Of a stretch of 64,000 bases of DNA, positions 55,901-64,000 are shown in pieces. Below the pieces are notes generated by a model, which searched no databases, was not told the DNA's origin, and was given only the letters and a program-made list of their open reading frames with translations. The DNA is from Mesocentrotus franciscanus. Taxonomy: Eukaryota > Echinodermata > Echinoidea > Camarodonta > Strongylocentrotidae. The stretch's first letter is position 1; every line of letters begins with the position of its first letter. The position numbers and the translations under genes were made by a program. Where the stretch lies: positions 35,552,912 through 35,616,911 of the forward strand of contig CP137669.1 in the NCBI GenBank assembly GCA_037976565.1. The letters are read 5' to 3'.

Positions 55901-58487
55901 CATTCAAAATAGAAATGTTAATAGGAGATTAAGAAGTATTATAAAATGGGTTCAAGAATGTAGCCAATGATAAGCGTTGAAATGGATCACGTGTGCGTGC
56001 ATTAATTTTTACCATATGCACGGGGAGTGCATTTTGGTGATAGCAACCGTCAATTTCTCGACTTTATACTCGTATTGTAGACCCATCTTATAAAACAAAT
56101 AATACATGCTTTTAGCTTGTGCATTAGTGATGTGCACTGCACTTAGTTAAGTCACTGTGGGATGATGAAACCGACTCGTTCATTATCCTACAGTGACTTA
56201 ACCTGCGTGCAGTGCATATTCACTAATGCATTCGCAAGCATGTATTATTTGTATATGAAGACAGTACAGGACATTAAAGAGAAGGTTCATTGATTTTGAA
56301 ATTGACTGAATTTGGTATCATTGCAATCGTAATATAACACAGAGTAAAACTATCACATTTGTGTAACTTGTAAATTTGTGCGAAAATTATAAAAGTTGAC
56401 TAAACTTGACGAAATATCACCCCACTCGAGACCCCGAAAACATCGTAAGTCAGCTGATTTTTGAGTGACGTAGCAAAATGAACAATGAGTACAATGGGCC
56501 GCTCAGCTGAAATGATTGGCGACGGTGCGCGATGCAGTTTGCGTGCAATTCACATATGTATTGCATTGACTATTGAGTACCGTACCCATTCATACCCAAC
56601 GTTGTTTACCTTCATCAAAGTCACCCTGGAAATATTGATATGGACGAAAAACATACTTGATTTGAGTTTTGAGGAGATAGAAGAAGGAAGTACCTTTGAT
56701 TCTTAATCTTAGCTCTAAGTCTAATCAATTTTATAACTCCCAAATACGTCGATGTAGCATTCACGTTCAGGTATACCGTATATAGCGAGGCCCGTCTGTG
56801 CAGTATCTACGCGTGCGACGCACGCACAACCTGCCTGCATCCAGCGCAGCTTGCTTGCCAGCATATCACAGCCAGCCGGCCCGGCGCTTGAGCTAGCTGT
56901 GAATCGCGAACCGGACTGATCTAAGTCTTCTCGACTTCCACTTTCCCCATTTATCTATCAAAAATCTAAACTAATCGGCCTAATCAGACATTTTCGTAAT
57001 GAATATCTGGACAAGTATATGTAAATTTGTCGCCTATTTTGCTCCAGAAGAGTCGTCGTTAGGTCAGCATGCAAAATGTCCTAGGCACTCCCAGATCCGA
57101 CACATACACGCTGAGCTGCCCTCAGAATATGTGATTATTTTCCGATTTTTATGCTCAAATGTGACGGAAATAACATAAAAATCGAATACACATTTGTAGA
57201 AAGTATTATTTATTCAGTGTATCTCATTCAAAGTGCCTAAAATAAAGGAAATATCACCACTGGCGGTAAATATACAAACAACGTTAACCCATATCTAAAA
57301 ATTGCAATGGGTATGCAACATTGTCCCGAATGTGTGATTGTAGGTTGTTCATAGTGTGACGTCATTTTATCGCATGTAAATAACGCCGTCATTTCACTTT
57401 GTGAGTGGGTTTTGGAAAGGGTATCAAAATTGCATTTAATTTATTCCTCACAATATTGAGGGCTTAAAAAGTACTTTAGTCATTTTGTTAATGTTCTCAG
57501 CAATCTGTTGAGGTGTGATTTGCCTTTTTTTCCAAATTTCAATGAACCTTCACTTTAAGAATTGTTGTCACTATATGTTGTACTTGTACTTGTGAGGGGA
57601 TTGCATGGTGAAACGTGTGCAATTTGTTTATTGATATATAGGTAGCTTACATCTGTATGGACATTCATCCAGAAAACGTTGATGCCGATTAAGTGATGAA
57701 AACCTATGTAAAGTCCTGGGGGGTGTTTCACAAAGATCCTAAGTTGAACTTATCTCTAAGTTGGACTTAACAATTATGAAAAGCCGTTAGCATCTTTGAA
57801 AATATTTTGTAAAATTTATTTTAAAAGGCATAATATTATCATGGGAGATTTCATGTTCTTGATGTGGAATTTATAAAAAGTCTAAAATAATTGAATTTTC
57901 GCTTTTGAACATAATTTATTTTAAGGCTACTAATGGCTCTCCATAATTTTTAAGTCCAACTTAGAGTTAAGTTCGACTTAGGATCTTTGTGAAACACCCC
58001 CCTGGGCCTTGTCTTGTAAAGATTTGTAAGAGGTCTATTGATTGAAAGGCCTCCACTCAATCACAAATGTACAACCTTACAACCTTTCAACCTTTCTTAA
58101 TCACACAGTTTTTATTGATATCGTAATGCAGTCACGTCTCTTTATTAGATGGGGCCCATGAGTAACAATTTAGTAAATACAGTGAAACCTGTATATGAAG
58201 ACCACTCAACGCAGACAAGAAAAGTGGTATCTTCGTACAGGTTTTTTTTATAGGTTTCAATGAGAAAGAATTTTCAAGAGAAACAAAATTTGTGCTCTTT
58301 ATAGTCTGGTGGTCATTCTATACAGGTGGTCACTAAAGCAGGTTCCACTGTCTTCTCATTCTCCTATTGATATGGCTTTTATTTCCAGGTGGTGACAGCC
58401 AATGATATCCAGGAGTTCTATGAGAGTCTGAACAGGAAGAGGCAAAGGGTCGGGTCCGCAGGGAGTATGCAGTACATGTGTCGCTAA
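44754..58487 (+). CDS. UBR7: UBR7, UBR-box and PHD-finger putative E3 ubiquitin ligase
   Basis: A ten-exon gene, 1635 coding bases, 544 residues, all GT-AG junctions and phases consistent. Conserved N-terminal VVSMVDVLQQDNELEEEAAAVLG is followed by a UBR zinc box (about 42-107) with CLTCRGN, GICLACSYECHEGHEF and RCDCGNSKF. A PHD finger follows (about 122-185): YCTCNRPYPDPEDS, QCVVCEDWLHGRHIGC, VCETCMDKCEFLW. A Ser/Thr-rich disordered linker spans about 195-405. The conserved C-terminal domain (about 410-544) includes WPIGWRTKLCTCTEC, STMDRVQQGEMMHGY and NDIQEFYESLNRKR. The human protein is about 425 residues, so the linker is about 120 longer here. UBR7 recognises modified N-termini poorly characterised in vivo and has been linked to histone H2B ubiquitination; activity here is by homology. 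Confidence 0.95.
44998..45061. repeat. 29-bp near-perfect hairpin in UBR7 intron 1
   Basis: Arms 44998-45026 and 45033-45061 are complementary with one mismatch, around the six-base loop AGAAAG. The arm starts CCTCTGATTTGGGT and ends GGCTCCTCT. It lies 121 bases after exon 1. No related copy was noticed elsewhere in the window. Confidence 0.9.
45488..47489 (-). mobile_element. 5'-truncated non-LTR retrotransposon with reverse transcriptase
   Basis: It lies in UBR7 intron 1, antisense. The minus-strand frame at 47184-47489 has FLDFSKAFDTINHDILLYKL and GVRGKALEWFRNYLSNRK. A second frame at 46261-47229 has CGVPQGSLLGPLLFILYIND, the catalytic FADD box, FLGVTVDNKLSW and the ORF2 C-terminal FWNSLHNDI. 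One base change near 47184-47192 breaks the frame between them. The 3' end closes with (AAACTG)n copies at about 45488-45510. Motifs are of the Jockey/CR1/L2 group; the clade is not resolved. Apurinic endonuclease and upstream parts are missing. Confidence 0.9.
47490..48326. other. UBR7 intron 1, remaining part
   Basis: Purine-rich GAAGAA sequence at 47490-47700, then a SINE-like remnant around 47840-47900 (TTTGCCACTCTCTGCCCAGG, GTAAATGGGTACCTG). No coding feature. Confidence 0.5.
48327..48460 (+). CDS. UBR7: UBR7 exon 2: UBR box
   Basis: Acceptor TTGTTTACAG, donor GTAAGC, 134 bases. GYVSRQALYACLTC and GICLACSYECHEGHEFVELY carry the zinc ligands. Confidence 0.95.
48822..48960 (-). mobile_element. 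SINE family S2 fragment
   Basis: TAATAATAATATTGGTTTCT then TGTATAGCGCACGTATCGA and CGGCTATGCTAGGCTACC resemble the 3' body of 14061-14348; the tRNA head is absent. Confidence 0.5.
49074..49134 (+). CDS. UBR7: UBR7 exon 3: UBR box end
   Basis: Acceptor CTATTACAG, donor GTAAGT, 61 bases. DFRCDCGNSKFPNLTCKLIK. Confidence 0.95.
49437..49532 (+). CDS. UBR7: UBR7 exon 4: PHD start
   Basis: Acceptor TTATTTTCAG, donor GTAAGC, 96 bases. NHNFTGVYCTCNRPYPDPED. Confidence 0.95.
49877..50690 (+). mobile_element. Tandem-unit repeat element with AGGTCA clusters
   Basis: Starts TCTCGCCTGCGTAGCAAAAA and GCGAGACATAGGCGCCGC, then (GGC)n. Four diverged units of about 170-190 bases follow (AACTTAACCT-GGTTAAG, TATCAAGTAT, AAGGTCAAAGGTCATTTC). 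Units 1, 2 and 4 keep AGGTCA half-sites spaced by 1 and then 4 bases (50099-50121, 50284-50312, 50633-50655). It is intronic in UBR7. I believe similar elements occur in other marine invertebrate genomes, from memory only. Confidence 0.75.
51439..51616. mobile_element. Possible small TIR element
   Basis: CCCATAGACTAATAGCCCA near the left end pairs imperfectly with the inverse of CCCAGTAGACCAACAGCCCA at the right. UBR7 intron 4. Weakly supported. Confidence 0.4.
51881..51934 (+). CDS. UBR7: UBR7 exon 5: PHD centre
   Basis: Acceptor TGAAATCCAG, donor GTAAGT, a 54-base micro-exon. MEDEMIQCVVCEDWLHGR. Confidence 0.95.
52347..52455 (+). CDS. UBR7: UBR7 exon 6: PHD end
   Basis: Acceptor TCAAAACAG, donor GTATGT, 109 bases. 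HIGCTSVPDSDGYQEMVCET, then CMDKCEFLWNYTLHSV. Confidence 0.95.
52982..53715 (+). CDS. UBR7: UBR7 exon 7: disordered linker and WRTKLCTC motif
   Basis: Acceptor TTCAAAACAG, donor GTGAGA, 734 bases. Mostly Ser/Thr/Ala/Asp with no predicted fold, then RKKGSVFWPIGWRTKLCTCT. The last block is conserved with human YWPLNWRSKLCTC. Confidence 0.95.
54461..54623 (+). CDS. UBR7: UBR7 exon 8
   Basis: Acceptor CATGTTGCAG, donor GTGAGA, 163 bases. MYDRLKVSFLQDPNDSVAAY and ALSTMDRVQQGEMMH. Confidence 0.95.
54812..55112. mobile_element. MITE with >80-bp inverted repeats
   Basis: The left arm starts GGGCGGTATTCTCGAAAGC and runs through CCATGGTTTAATCCTCCGAC to TGTCCATATGA. The right arm is the inverse with a handful of mismatches. 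Flanks TAA and AAA could be a decayed 3-bp target site. UBR7 intron 8. Confidence 0.85.
55128..55250 (-). mobile_element. SINE family S1, 3'-truncated
   Basis: The minus strand begins GGTGGCATAGTGGTAGAGCA with the A-box TGGCATAGTGG. B-box-like GGTTCAAACT follows. The 3' body and tail are lost. Confidence 0.7.
55475..55536 (+). CDS. UBR7: UBR7 exon 9
   Basis: Acceptor GTACTATAG, donor GTAAGA, 62 bases. GYRDMKSALSEFLRSFAEQG. Confidence 0.93.
56095..56252. repeat. Long foldback repeat
   Basis: The arms begin ACAAATAATACATGCTT and end AAGCATGTATTATTTGT, with TGCATTAGTGA, TGCACTGCA and TTAAGTCACTGT each mirrored. Arms are about 70 bases with a short centre. It lies 25 bases from the TTAA element below. 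Confidence 0.8.
56278..57554. mobile_element. 1.28-kb non-autonomous TTAA transposon
   Basis: TTAA at 56274-56277 and 57555-57558; inverted ends AGAGAAGGTTCATTGA and TCAATGAACCTTCACT (one mismatch). TTAA duplication suggests Kolobok or piggyBac; the end sequence is not CCC, favouring Kolobok. The interior contains a CpG-rich island at about 56800-56920 and no recognisable transposase. UBR7 intron 9. Confidence 0.8.
57715..58003. mobile_element. MITE family R2, copy 3
   Basis: GGGGGTGTTTCACAAAGATC at the left and GATCTTTGTGAAACACCCCC at the right, with AAGTTGGACTTAA mirrored inside. CTG precedes and follows. Confidence 0.8.
58180..58350. mobile_element. Small CAGTG-ended TIR element
   Basis: CAGTGAAACCTGTATA at left, inverse CAGGTTCCACTG at right, TA before the left end. 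Mariner/pogo-like in outline only. A weaker relative may lie at 61494-61692 (CAGTAGAAACTTTG to GAGGTTCCAGTG). It ends 38 bases before UBR7 exon 10. Confidence 0.45.
58389..58487 (+). CDS. UBR7: UBR7 exon 10, C-terminus
   Basis: Acceptor TTATTTCCAG, 99 bases to TAA. VVTANDIQEFYESLNRKRQR, ending MQYMCR, matching human MQYYCS. Confidence 0.95.
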   Translation: MVTANDIQEFYESLNRKRQRVGSAGSMQYMCR

Positions 58488-58759
58488 ACCAAATAATCAT
58501 GGAGAAAAGACCAGTAGGCTGTCCTGGTAATGAGAAGGAATAATGGACCAGGGTGTGGAGTCGTCCAGAATCTGGCAAGTTCCAATAGACTAGTTCGAAG
58601 TTGGTACATAACGCAGATAGGCCGTATGACACGTGCTTCAGCAACAACTGCTCCGTGGTCAATATGCCACATTATATCCCACATATCAAGAATCTTTCAC
58701 CATGATTGGTCTAAACCAGATCACATGATAACTGATAGATTGCATATTTTTGCAATCAT

Positions 58760-59161
58760 AGGGTGCGTTTATCGTGTATTGCCACTCAGAATCAGCGTTT
58801 CTATATGCACATATCGAACCCCACTATACCAACGTGTTTTGCGGGATGCCGCGTTTATCGACTCGATTCGAAATAAAGGCCTTGTCTCTGCACAGCTGCT
58901 TTGCGCCGTTTGACCCGGGAAGCAGATTAGCCTGGGAAGGTCCGATTTGTATGTGTGGTTCAAAACAGCTTTGCATTTATCATCTCTCAGAAACGTGATT
59001 CTGGCTGTATGTCACACTCAAAACGCACTTTTTTCTGCGTTACAATATGCCCATATCTAAAGACGTTTGAAAAAGGCTTTGCGTTTATCACCTTAAAATT
59101 TACCTGAAGGACGTTTGGAAATGCTGATTCTAGGCAAAAAATTGGACAATAAACGCACCCT
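58760..59161. mobile_element. TIR element with GCGTTTATC repeats
   Basis: Ends AGGGTGCGTTTAT and ATAAACGCACCCT are exact inverses. Internal GCGTTTATCGA, GCATTTATCATC and GCGTTTATCACC plus TGATTCTAGG/GATTCTGG words repeat the terminal motif. It sits in the UBR7 3' UTR or just downstream. Confidence 0.75.
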
Positions 59162-59419
59162 TAGTGATACATGTACAGGTAGTAAGCAAATAATTACCGT
59201 TGGTGAAGGTGATGGGACAAACTATACTCGTAGTATGCCACATGCTCCTGCAACAATTGATACACACTCACTTTCCTTTCAACCCTCGACGCAACACTAC
59301 ACCTAACCTATTAAACTCAATTGCAACCTTAACCGTATACCTGTGACAAGATAAAGCCCGGAGCAATTGTCGCCAGAGCAAATGTTGGATCACACCACCC
59401 ATACGTATGTCATGGAATG

Positions 59420-60325
59420 TAAGGCTGCGATGAGTAGTCGAATACTCAAATACTCGCACTGTTGACAGCTACTCGAGTACGATTTCTCGTACTCGAATAC
59501 TCGGCCGCCATTTTTTTTTTTTTTTTCACCTGGCACTGTCCAGGCCGACGGTCACCCGTGCCAGAAGAGCACCGGCATGGTCCCGTGGGTAAAAATGTTT
59601 CCAGCTCAATCATACACAGGGTGTCACTGTCAACTTACCACTCAGAAACTGGGACCAAATCTCCGGATTTCTGTTTGGACTCGGAGGAATATTTGCCTGT
59701 CATCTTTAGTTTTAGAAATAACATTGTTTCAATTATTTGTCAAAAATTCAAAAGCACAAATAGGAGCTTTCCACAGCAACTTGAAGTAAAATCGCGGGGG
59801 TTTTCAGAGACGAACCTTCGTACTTCTTCTTCTTCTGTTTTGTTTCAATGGCAATTAGTCAGTTGTGACTATTGTCGCCAAATTACTTTACGTCACGTGA
59901 TTATATCTCTCATTTTTAATTTTATTTGTTTTTAATTTTAACTTTGTATTCATCTGTCTTTTAGGATATTTATCGAAAAATAGTATCGAAAAAGTAACTC
60001 ACCAAATTGACCACACTCCCCCACTCAGTTTCACATAGCGCTTGCCCTGCCCTTGTCTAAACGATGCCATCTTACCATTTTCGGCGGACCTAGGTAACTC
60101 AGACATAGGCTAGGGGGCGTTTGTGCACCTAAGTGTTTTGAGGGGTCCATATATATTCTACTACTACTACTACTACTGTTCGTAGTATGGTGTTGGCAAA
60201 AAAAAAAAGAAAAATGAAAAATGAAAAAAATTCAAAAAAAAACATGGCGTCCGAGTATTCGAGTATTCGCGGGCAAGGCTGGGAGTGTACTCGAGTACCT
60301 CATTACACGGTTATGCACAGCTCTA
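59420..60325. mobile_element. Non-autonomous hAT transposon with TACTCGAGTA subterminal repeats
   Basis: 906 bp, flanked by exact 8-bp duplications ATGGAATG (59412-59419 and 60326-60333). Ends TAAGGCTGCG and the inverse TAGAGCTGTG fit the hAT terminal pattern. CGAATACTCG, ACTCGAGTAC and CGAGTATTCGAGTATTCG words crowd both ends (59439-59504 and 60251-60296). The centre holds a (CTA)n run and CT/A-rich filler. Confidence 0.88.
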
Positions 60326-60333
60326 ATGGAATG

Positions 60334-63300
60334 CACTGCTTGTTTATAATTATGTGAATAATGATTACATATCATCTTTAATGAGCATGTATCCTGTATT
60401 TGTGAGAGTTTTATTCATTTGTTGTACCTAAGGATCATTATATGCTCATACACAGGCTTCTTCAACTACAAAGTGGCTTATATAAAGTAATAGGTGGGAG
60501 TTTCACAAGGTTCATACCTTTTCCACACTGTGCGTATCCATTGTCATAGCGGCATGTGATGTCCTGATGTTAAAACTCTAAAAGAGTGGTTTTATTTCAT
60601 CTTTGTCATTGTTGTTGCATGTTTATTCCATAGCAGTTTCTTGTTGTAAATTTCTGTTTTCTATAAAGTGTGTTTGTGAAACACCCAAAGACAACAATGC
60701 CATATTCTTCATAAATTCAATTTTTTTTGTGAGGTTTCTCTTGATATATGTATTTTTTGTGTTTAATAATTTGTGATTGTTTTTGTTGGAGTTTGGTTTT
60801 TGTTTGGTTATTTGTTAATTGGTTACCTTGCCATTCACATTACTTTGGATTTATTTACTGTCTTTTTCCAAGAACGAAAAGTAAAAATGTTTTAAGATGT
60901 AGAACTTTCATTTACAAATTCTGATCCTGTTTTAGAGCAACATGGATAAAGCTGAAGATGGTTCTCTGGATTACTTTAGAGATGAATGTAAAGATGAATG
61001 TGTATATAGATACCAAAGTCATTTTTATGCTGCTTGTCCCAAGTCACCGATTGCTTTAATAGGAGAAAGCACATACACTATATAGTTACTCTCCTTTCTT
61101 AGCAGTCAACCTGAATATGTATATCATCAGCATTGTCAAGCTTCAACATTCTAGGACTTTTACATGCAAATGTATCAGACATAGCGATAGCCATTGACTA
61201 TGTTCAGTGATTTGTTGTGCATTTCATCCCACTGGCTGCAAGCCTGACAAGGTGATCCTACAATTCTTCTCAGATCGTAATATTTAAGCAAAACTTTCTT
61301 TTGTCTTTTGATGTACATCTTCTAACAGTAGGGGATACTGCTCTCTCTCTCTCTCTCTCTCTCTCAAGAAATGCTCTTTTGTTGTCTGTAGAATCAGTAA
61401 TCATGTTGGCTGAATAAGAAAAAATTGACTTTTTGACATATATTATGCTACTCACTAAATCAATGAAAATTGTTTTGTGGTAGGTATAAAGTGATACAGT
61501 AGAAACTTTGTAATGAAGAACACCATTTTATCAAACTCTCATTGTAACAAGATCATTTATCCTGGCCTGCTTCTTTGTACATGTATTTTATAGTTATACA
61601 ACCCCAATATAACAAGGCTTCGAATTCGATAGAGCAAGAAAATGTTCTTGGCTTCAACTACATGAAGTTGTGTGTTTTAATGAGGTTCCAGTGCACAGGA
61701 AAAGAATGGAAGTTAATGTTCATGATAATTCATACTTAAAATAAATGATGAATCACTCTATAAGTGACTACTGACTGATATGGCACTTTATGACTGACCC
61801 AATAAAATGTTTGTGTTAAGAGAATTTACCCCAACATATGAATATCTTTCCCAAGATATATCTGATATTCAAAGAAGTTATTCCCACTTGTGACTATGCG
61901 ATTTTACAACAATATAAAAGAAACGGCTTTAAAATGAGACTTTCTTGGCAAAATGTATAACCTGCTAGTACTACCAGGGGATTACCATTTTCTTGATATT
62001 GTGAGTGATGTACAACATAGAGTCAGTACGTACAATGTGTTAACGTAGGAATGTATGAAATATAGTAATGTATGAAATTTCCAGTCAGAAATACCATTTT
62101 AATCAAAAAACTTTCAAACCAAATTCCAATTGTTGATAACCTCAAATCCTATTTGGGATGAAAAAAATAATACAGATGTACCTGTACACATGTAATCCAA
62201 AATGGAATTGAAATAAATAAATTGAATTGAATTGATCAAATCAAACACTTTTCAACTTATATCTTTTAAACCACTCACTTTGCCTGACAGAAAAACCTGC
62301 ATTCTTCCATTGGACCATTTTCATAATATATTCAAATTTTTACACGTTTACCTAGCAACGAGATATGACATTCAACAATTATATACATTTTCTTATTGTA
62401 AAATACTTAGAATGCAAATTGCATGTTAGTTGTTGCTGGGTTGAATAAACATTACTTTTCCAACCAAACATTACATAATGTGTGCAATTAGCATCTGAAC
62501 TATTAAAATAAGTTATTTGTAACGGGTGAATTAAATAATTTGTAACAAGGCACTAACAGAGATGTGTGCATTAAATTTGATTACTTGATGAAAATGGCCT
62601 ATTGAAGTCCATTATCTAAGAGCAGGTGAATGGAATAGATTTTTTGACACTGGAGAAGAAGTATCCATAAATTTAAATAAGTACCGGTATGTAAGCTGTT
62701 CTATATATGCATGTACATCACGATATCAAGAAAAATGGCAGTGCTCCAGTAGTGTTAAGAGACCAGACATGAAGTTGATGTGAACAATTATTTTATTCTC
62801 TTCTGTTTTTATTCGGAACTTACAGAATATGTATGAATAATCACAATCGTTGAGTATAGCTAATTCATATTTTGGGTTAATTCCCTTTAAATGATTTGTA
62901 TTTGTCTTCTTTTTTCTCTCACACGGAATCATCCCTGTATTTGAAGTTGTTTTGTATTACCGGTACCTTTTATGTATGAAATAATAAAGCATACTGGCAA
63001 TTCATGTTTCAATGATTCTCATTTTAATATCATAAATGCTATACAATTTGCTCTATTTCTCTTTATTAATACATGTACTTGTATTACCAGGGTGGTAACT
63101 CCATACAAACAAAGCTGAAAAGAAAGACGTATCTTTTGAAATTCTTACATTAAATAATGCAGTACAAATAAACAAAATATGATCTGCAAAACATCTGCCA
63201 AACATCTGCCAAAAAAAAGGTGTTGATTACCTGTTAAATACAGCCCCATTCACATTGGTGATTTGTTCCAGCAAACCTCAACATTTGTTTACATTGTTCT

Positions 63301-64000
63301 CATATATTCTCTTAATCGAGGCCATGTGCCTGATGCCCAAGGCATGCTACTCAGAACAAGAAAGAACAAAAAGAATCGACCCAAAATGTCCCTACCATGT
63401 GACAAAACGATCAGATTGCTAATATTTGCTTTTAATATTTCTCACATTGTGAATGGGGCTATATTTGTATTTGACAAAAGTATGCACAGCTTTTTACAGA
63501 AAAAGGGGTTAATGATTCAATGCAACTTTCCCGGAACAGTAGATTTGGTCCCGAGTTGACAGTCTACTGTACTTGTTTTACTTTTGGCTTTTTCAAGTTC
63601 AGCTGCTTATACAGTTGTACTTAATTATGTACTCATTTGCAAAGAGGTGTATATGTACTCACTTCTGTAGTTGTACATCATTAACAAGTTTACAACCTTT
63701 GTGTTCCAAAAATTATCACAAACGAACACATTGTATCTTCAAACAGCTCATGCAAAATGATGGAAAGGTTTAACCCTCCTTTCAAACCACTGGAAGGAGA
63801 TTGTGTGTGAAAAGGAAAGTAAACATTGCAAAAATTTTGAAGATAAAAATACAAAAACTCACAACTTATCCTGAACAATGACATAAAAATATGAAGTAAT
63901 ATTCACTCTGCAATGGCATTATTACCGTACTGACCGATGATCTCATTAAAAGTAATTTCTAAACATACATACGACATGAATATGATGGAAAATGTTTTCA
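60334..64000. other. Intergenic region without supported genes
   Basis: AT-rich. It holds a (CT)n run at 61341-61365 and a LINE-like tail AATAAATTGAATTGAATTGA at about 62212-62236. No open frame here shows recognisable protein similarity. Confidence 0.6.

Noticed and set aside
56485..56706. 73-codon frame in UBR7 intron 9
   Set aside because: Inside the TTAA element, no similarity recognised, no splice signals.
60950..61087. A small ORF starting MDKAEDGSLDYFRDECKDEC after an acceptor-like TTTTAG
   Set aside because: 47 codons, no recognisable similarity, no partner exon. Worth checking only if RNA-seq shows a junction at about 60937.

Overview
The window is animal nuclear DNA, AT-rich and intron-rich, packed with dispersed repeats. 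Protein sequences and repeat types point to a marine invertebrate deuterostome, most likely a sea urchin (echinoid). That assignment is an inference from gene similarity, SINE/MITE content and the recurrent ACCGGTA and CATGTACATG motifs; no species marker is present. The sequence is a draft assembly with one gap of exactly 500 N at 17070-17569.

Layout. 1-17069 (+): the 3' half of FUT8 (alpha-1,6-fucosyltransferase, GT23). Exon A is at 2084-2321, followed by exons B, C, D and E ending with a stop at 12107. 17570-28976 repeats 5749-17069 almost base for base, including introns, SINEs and a retroelement remnant, so exons B-E appear twice. Copy 1 ends exactly at the gap and copy 2 begins exactly at it. 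The simplest reading is two overlapping contig ends, probably two haplotypes, that were never merged; a real tandem duplication is less likely. 29866-30685 is a Penelope-like retroelement fragment with a GIY-YIG-type C-terminus, inverted arms and hammerhead-ribozyme-like cores, bounded by a 15-bp target-site duplication. 33439-33750 (+) is a single-exon SDHAF1 (complex II assembly factor). 37669-43465 (-) is a seven-exon RDH13-like short-chain dehydrogenase. 44754-58487 (+) is a ten-exon UBR7 (UBR box plus PHD finger). RDH13 and UBR7 are divergent, about 1.3 kb apart, separated by a roughly 0.5-kb TTC/TCC polypyrimidine tract. 60326-64000 holds no gene I can support.

The genes are unrelated housekeeping genes (Golgi glycan core fucosylation, mitochondrial complex II assembly, retinaldehyde/lipid redox, chromatin or N-degron ubiquitin signalling). 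I see no operon-like or pathway relationship.

The accessory content is the mobile DNA. There are two non-autonomous hAT elements with exact 8-bp target duplications and element-specific subterminal repeats. There is a TTAA-target MITE family (four copies including one duplicate) and a 1.28-kb TTAA element. Several long-TIR MITEs, two tRNA-derived SINE families, two 5'-truncated non-LTR retrotransposon fragments, and a tandem element carrying DR1/DR4-spaced AGGTCA half-sites are also present. I found no wholly new multi-gene system. The most unusual things to follow up are the compact Penelope-derived inverted-repeat elements with hammerhead-like cores, the contig-overlap duplication in FUT8, and a degenerate tandem copy of FUT8 exon B.
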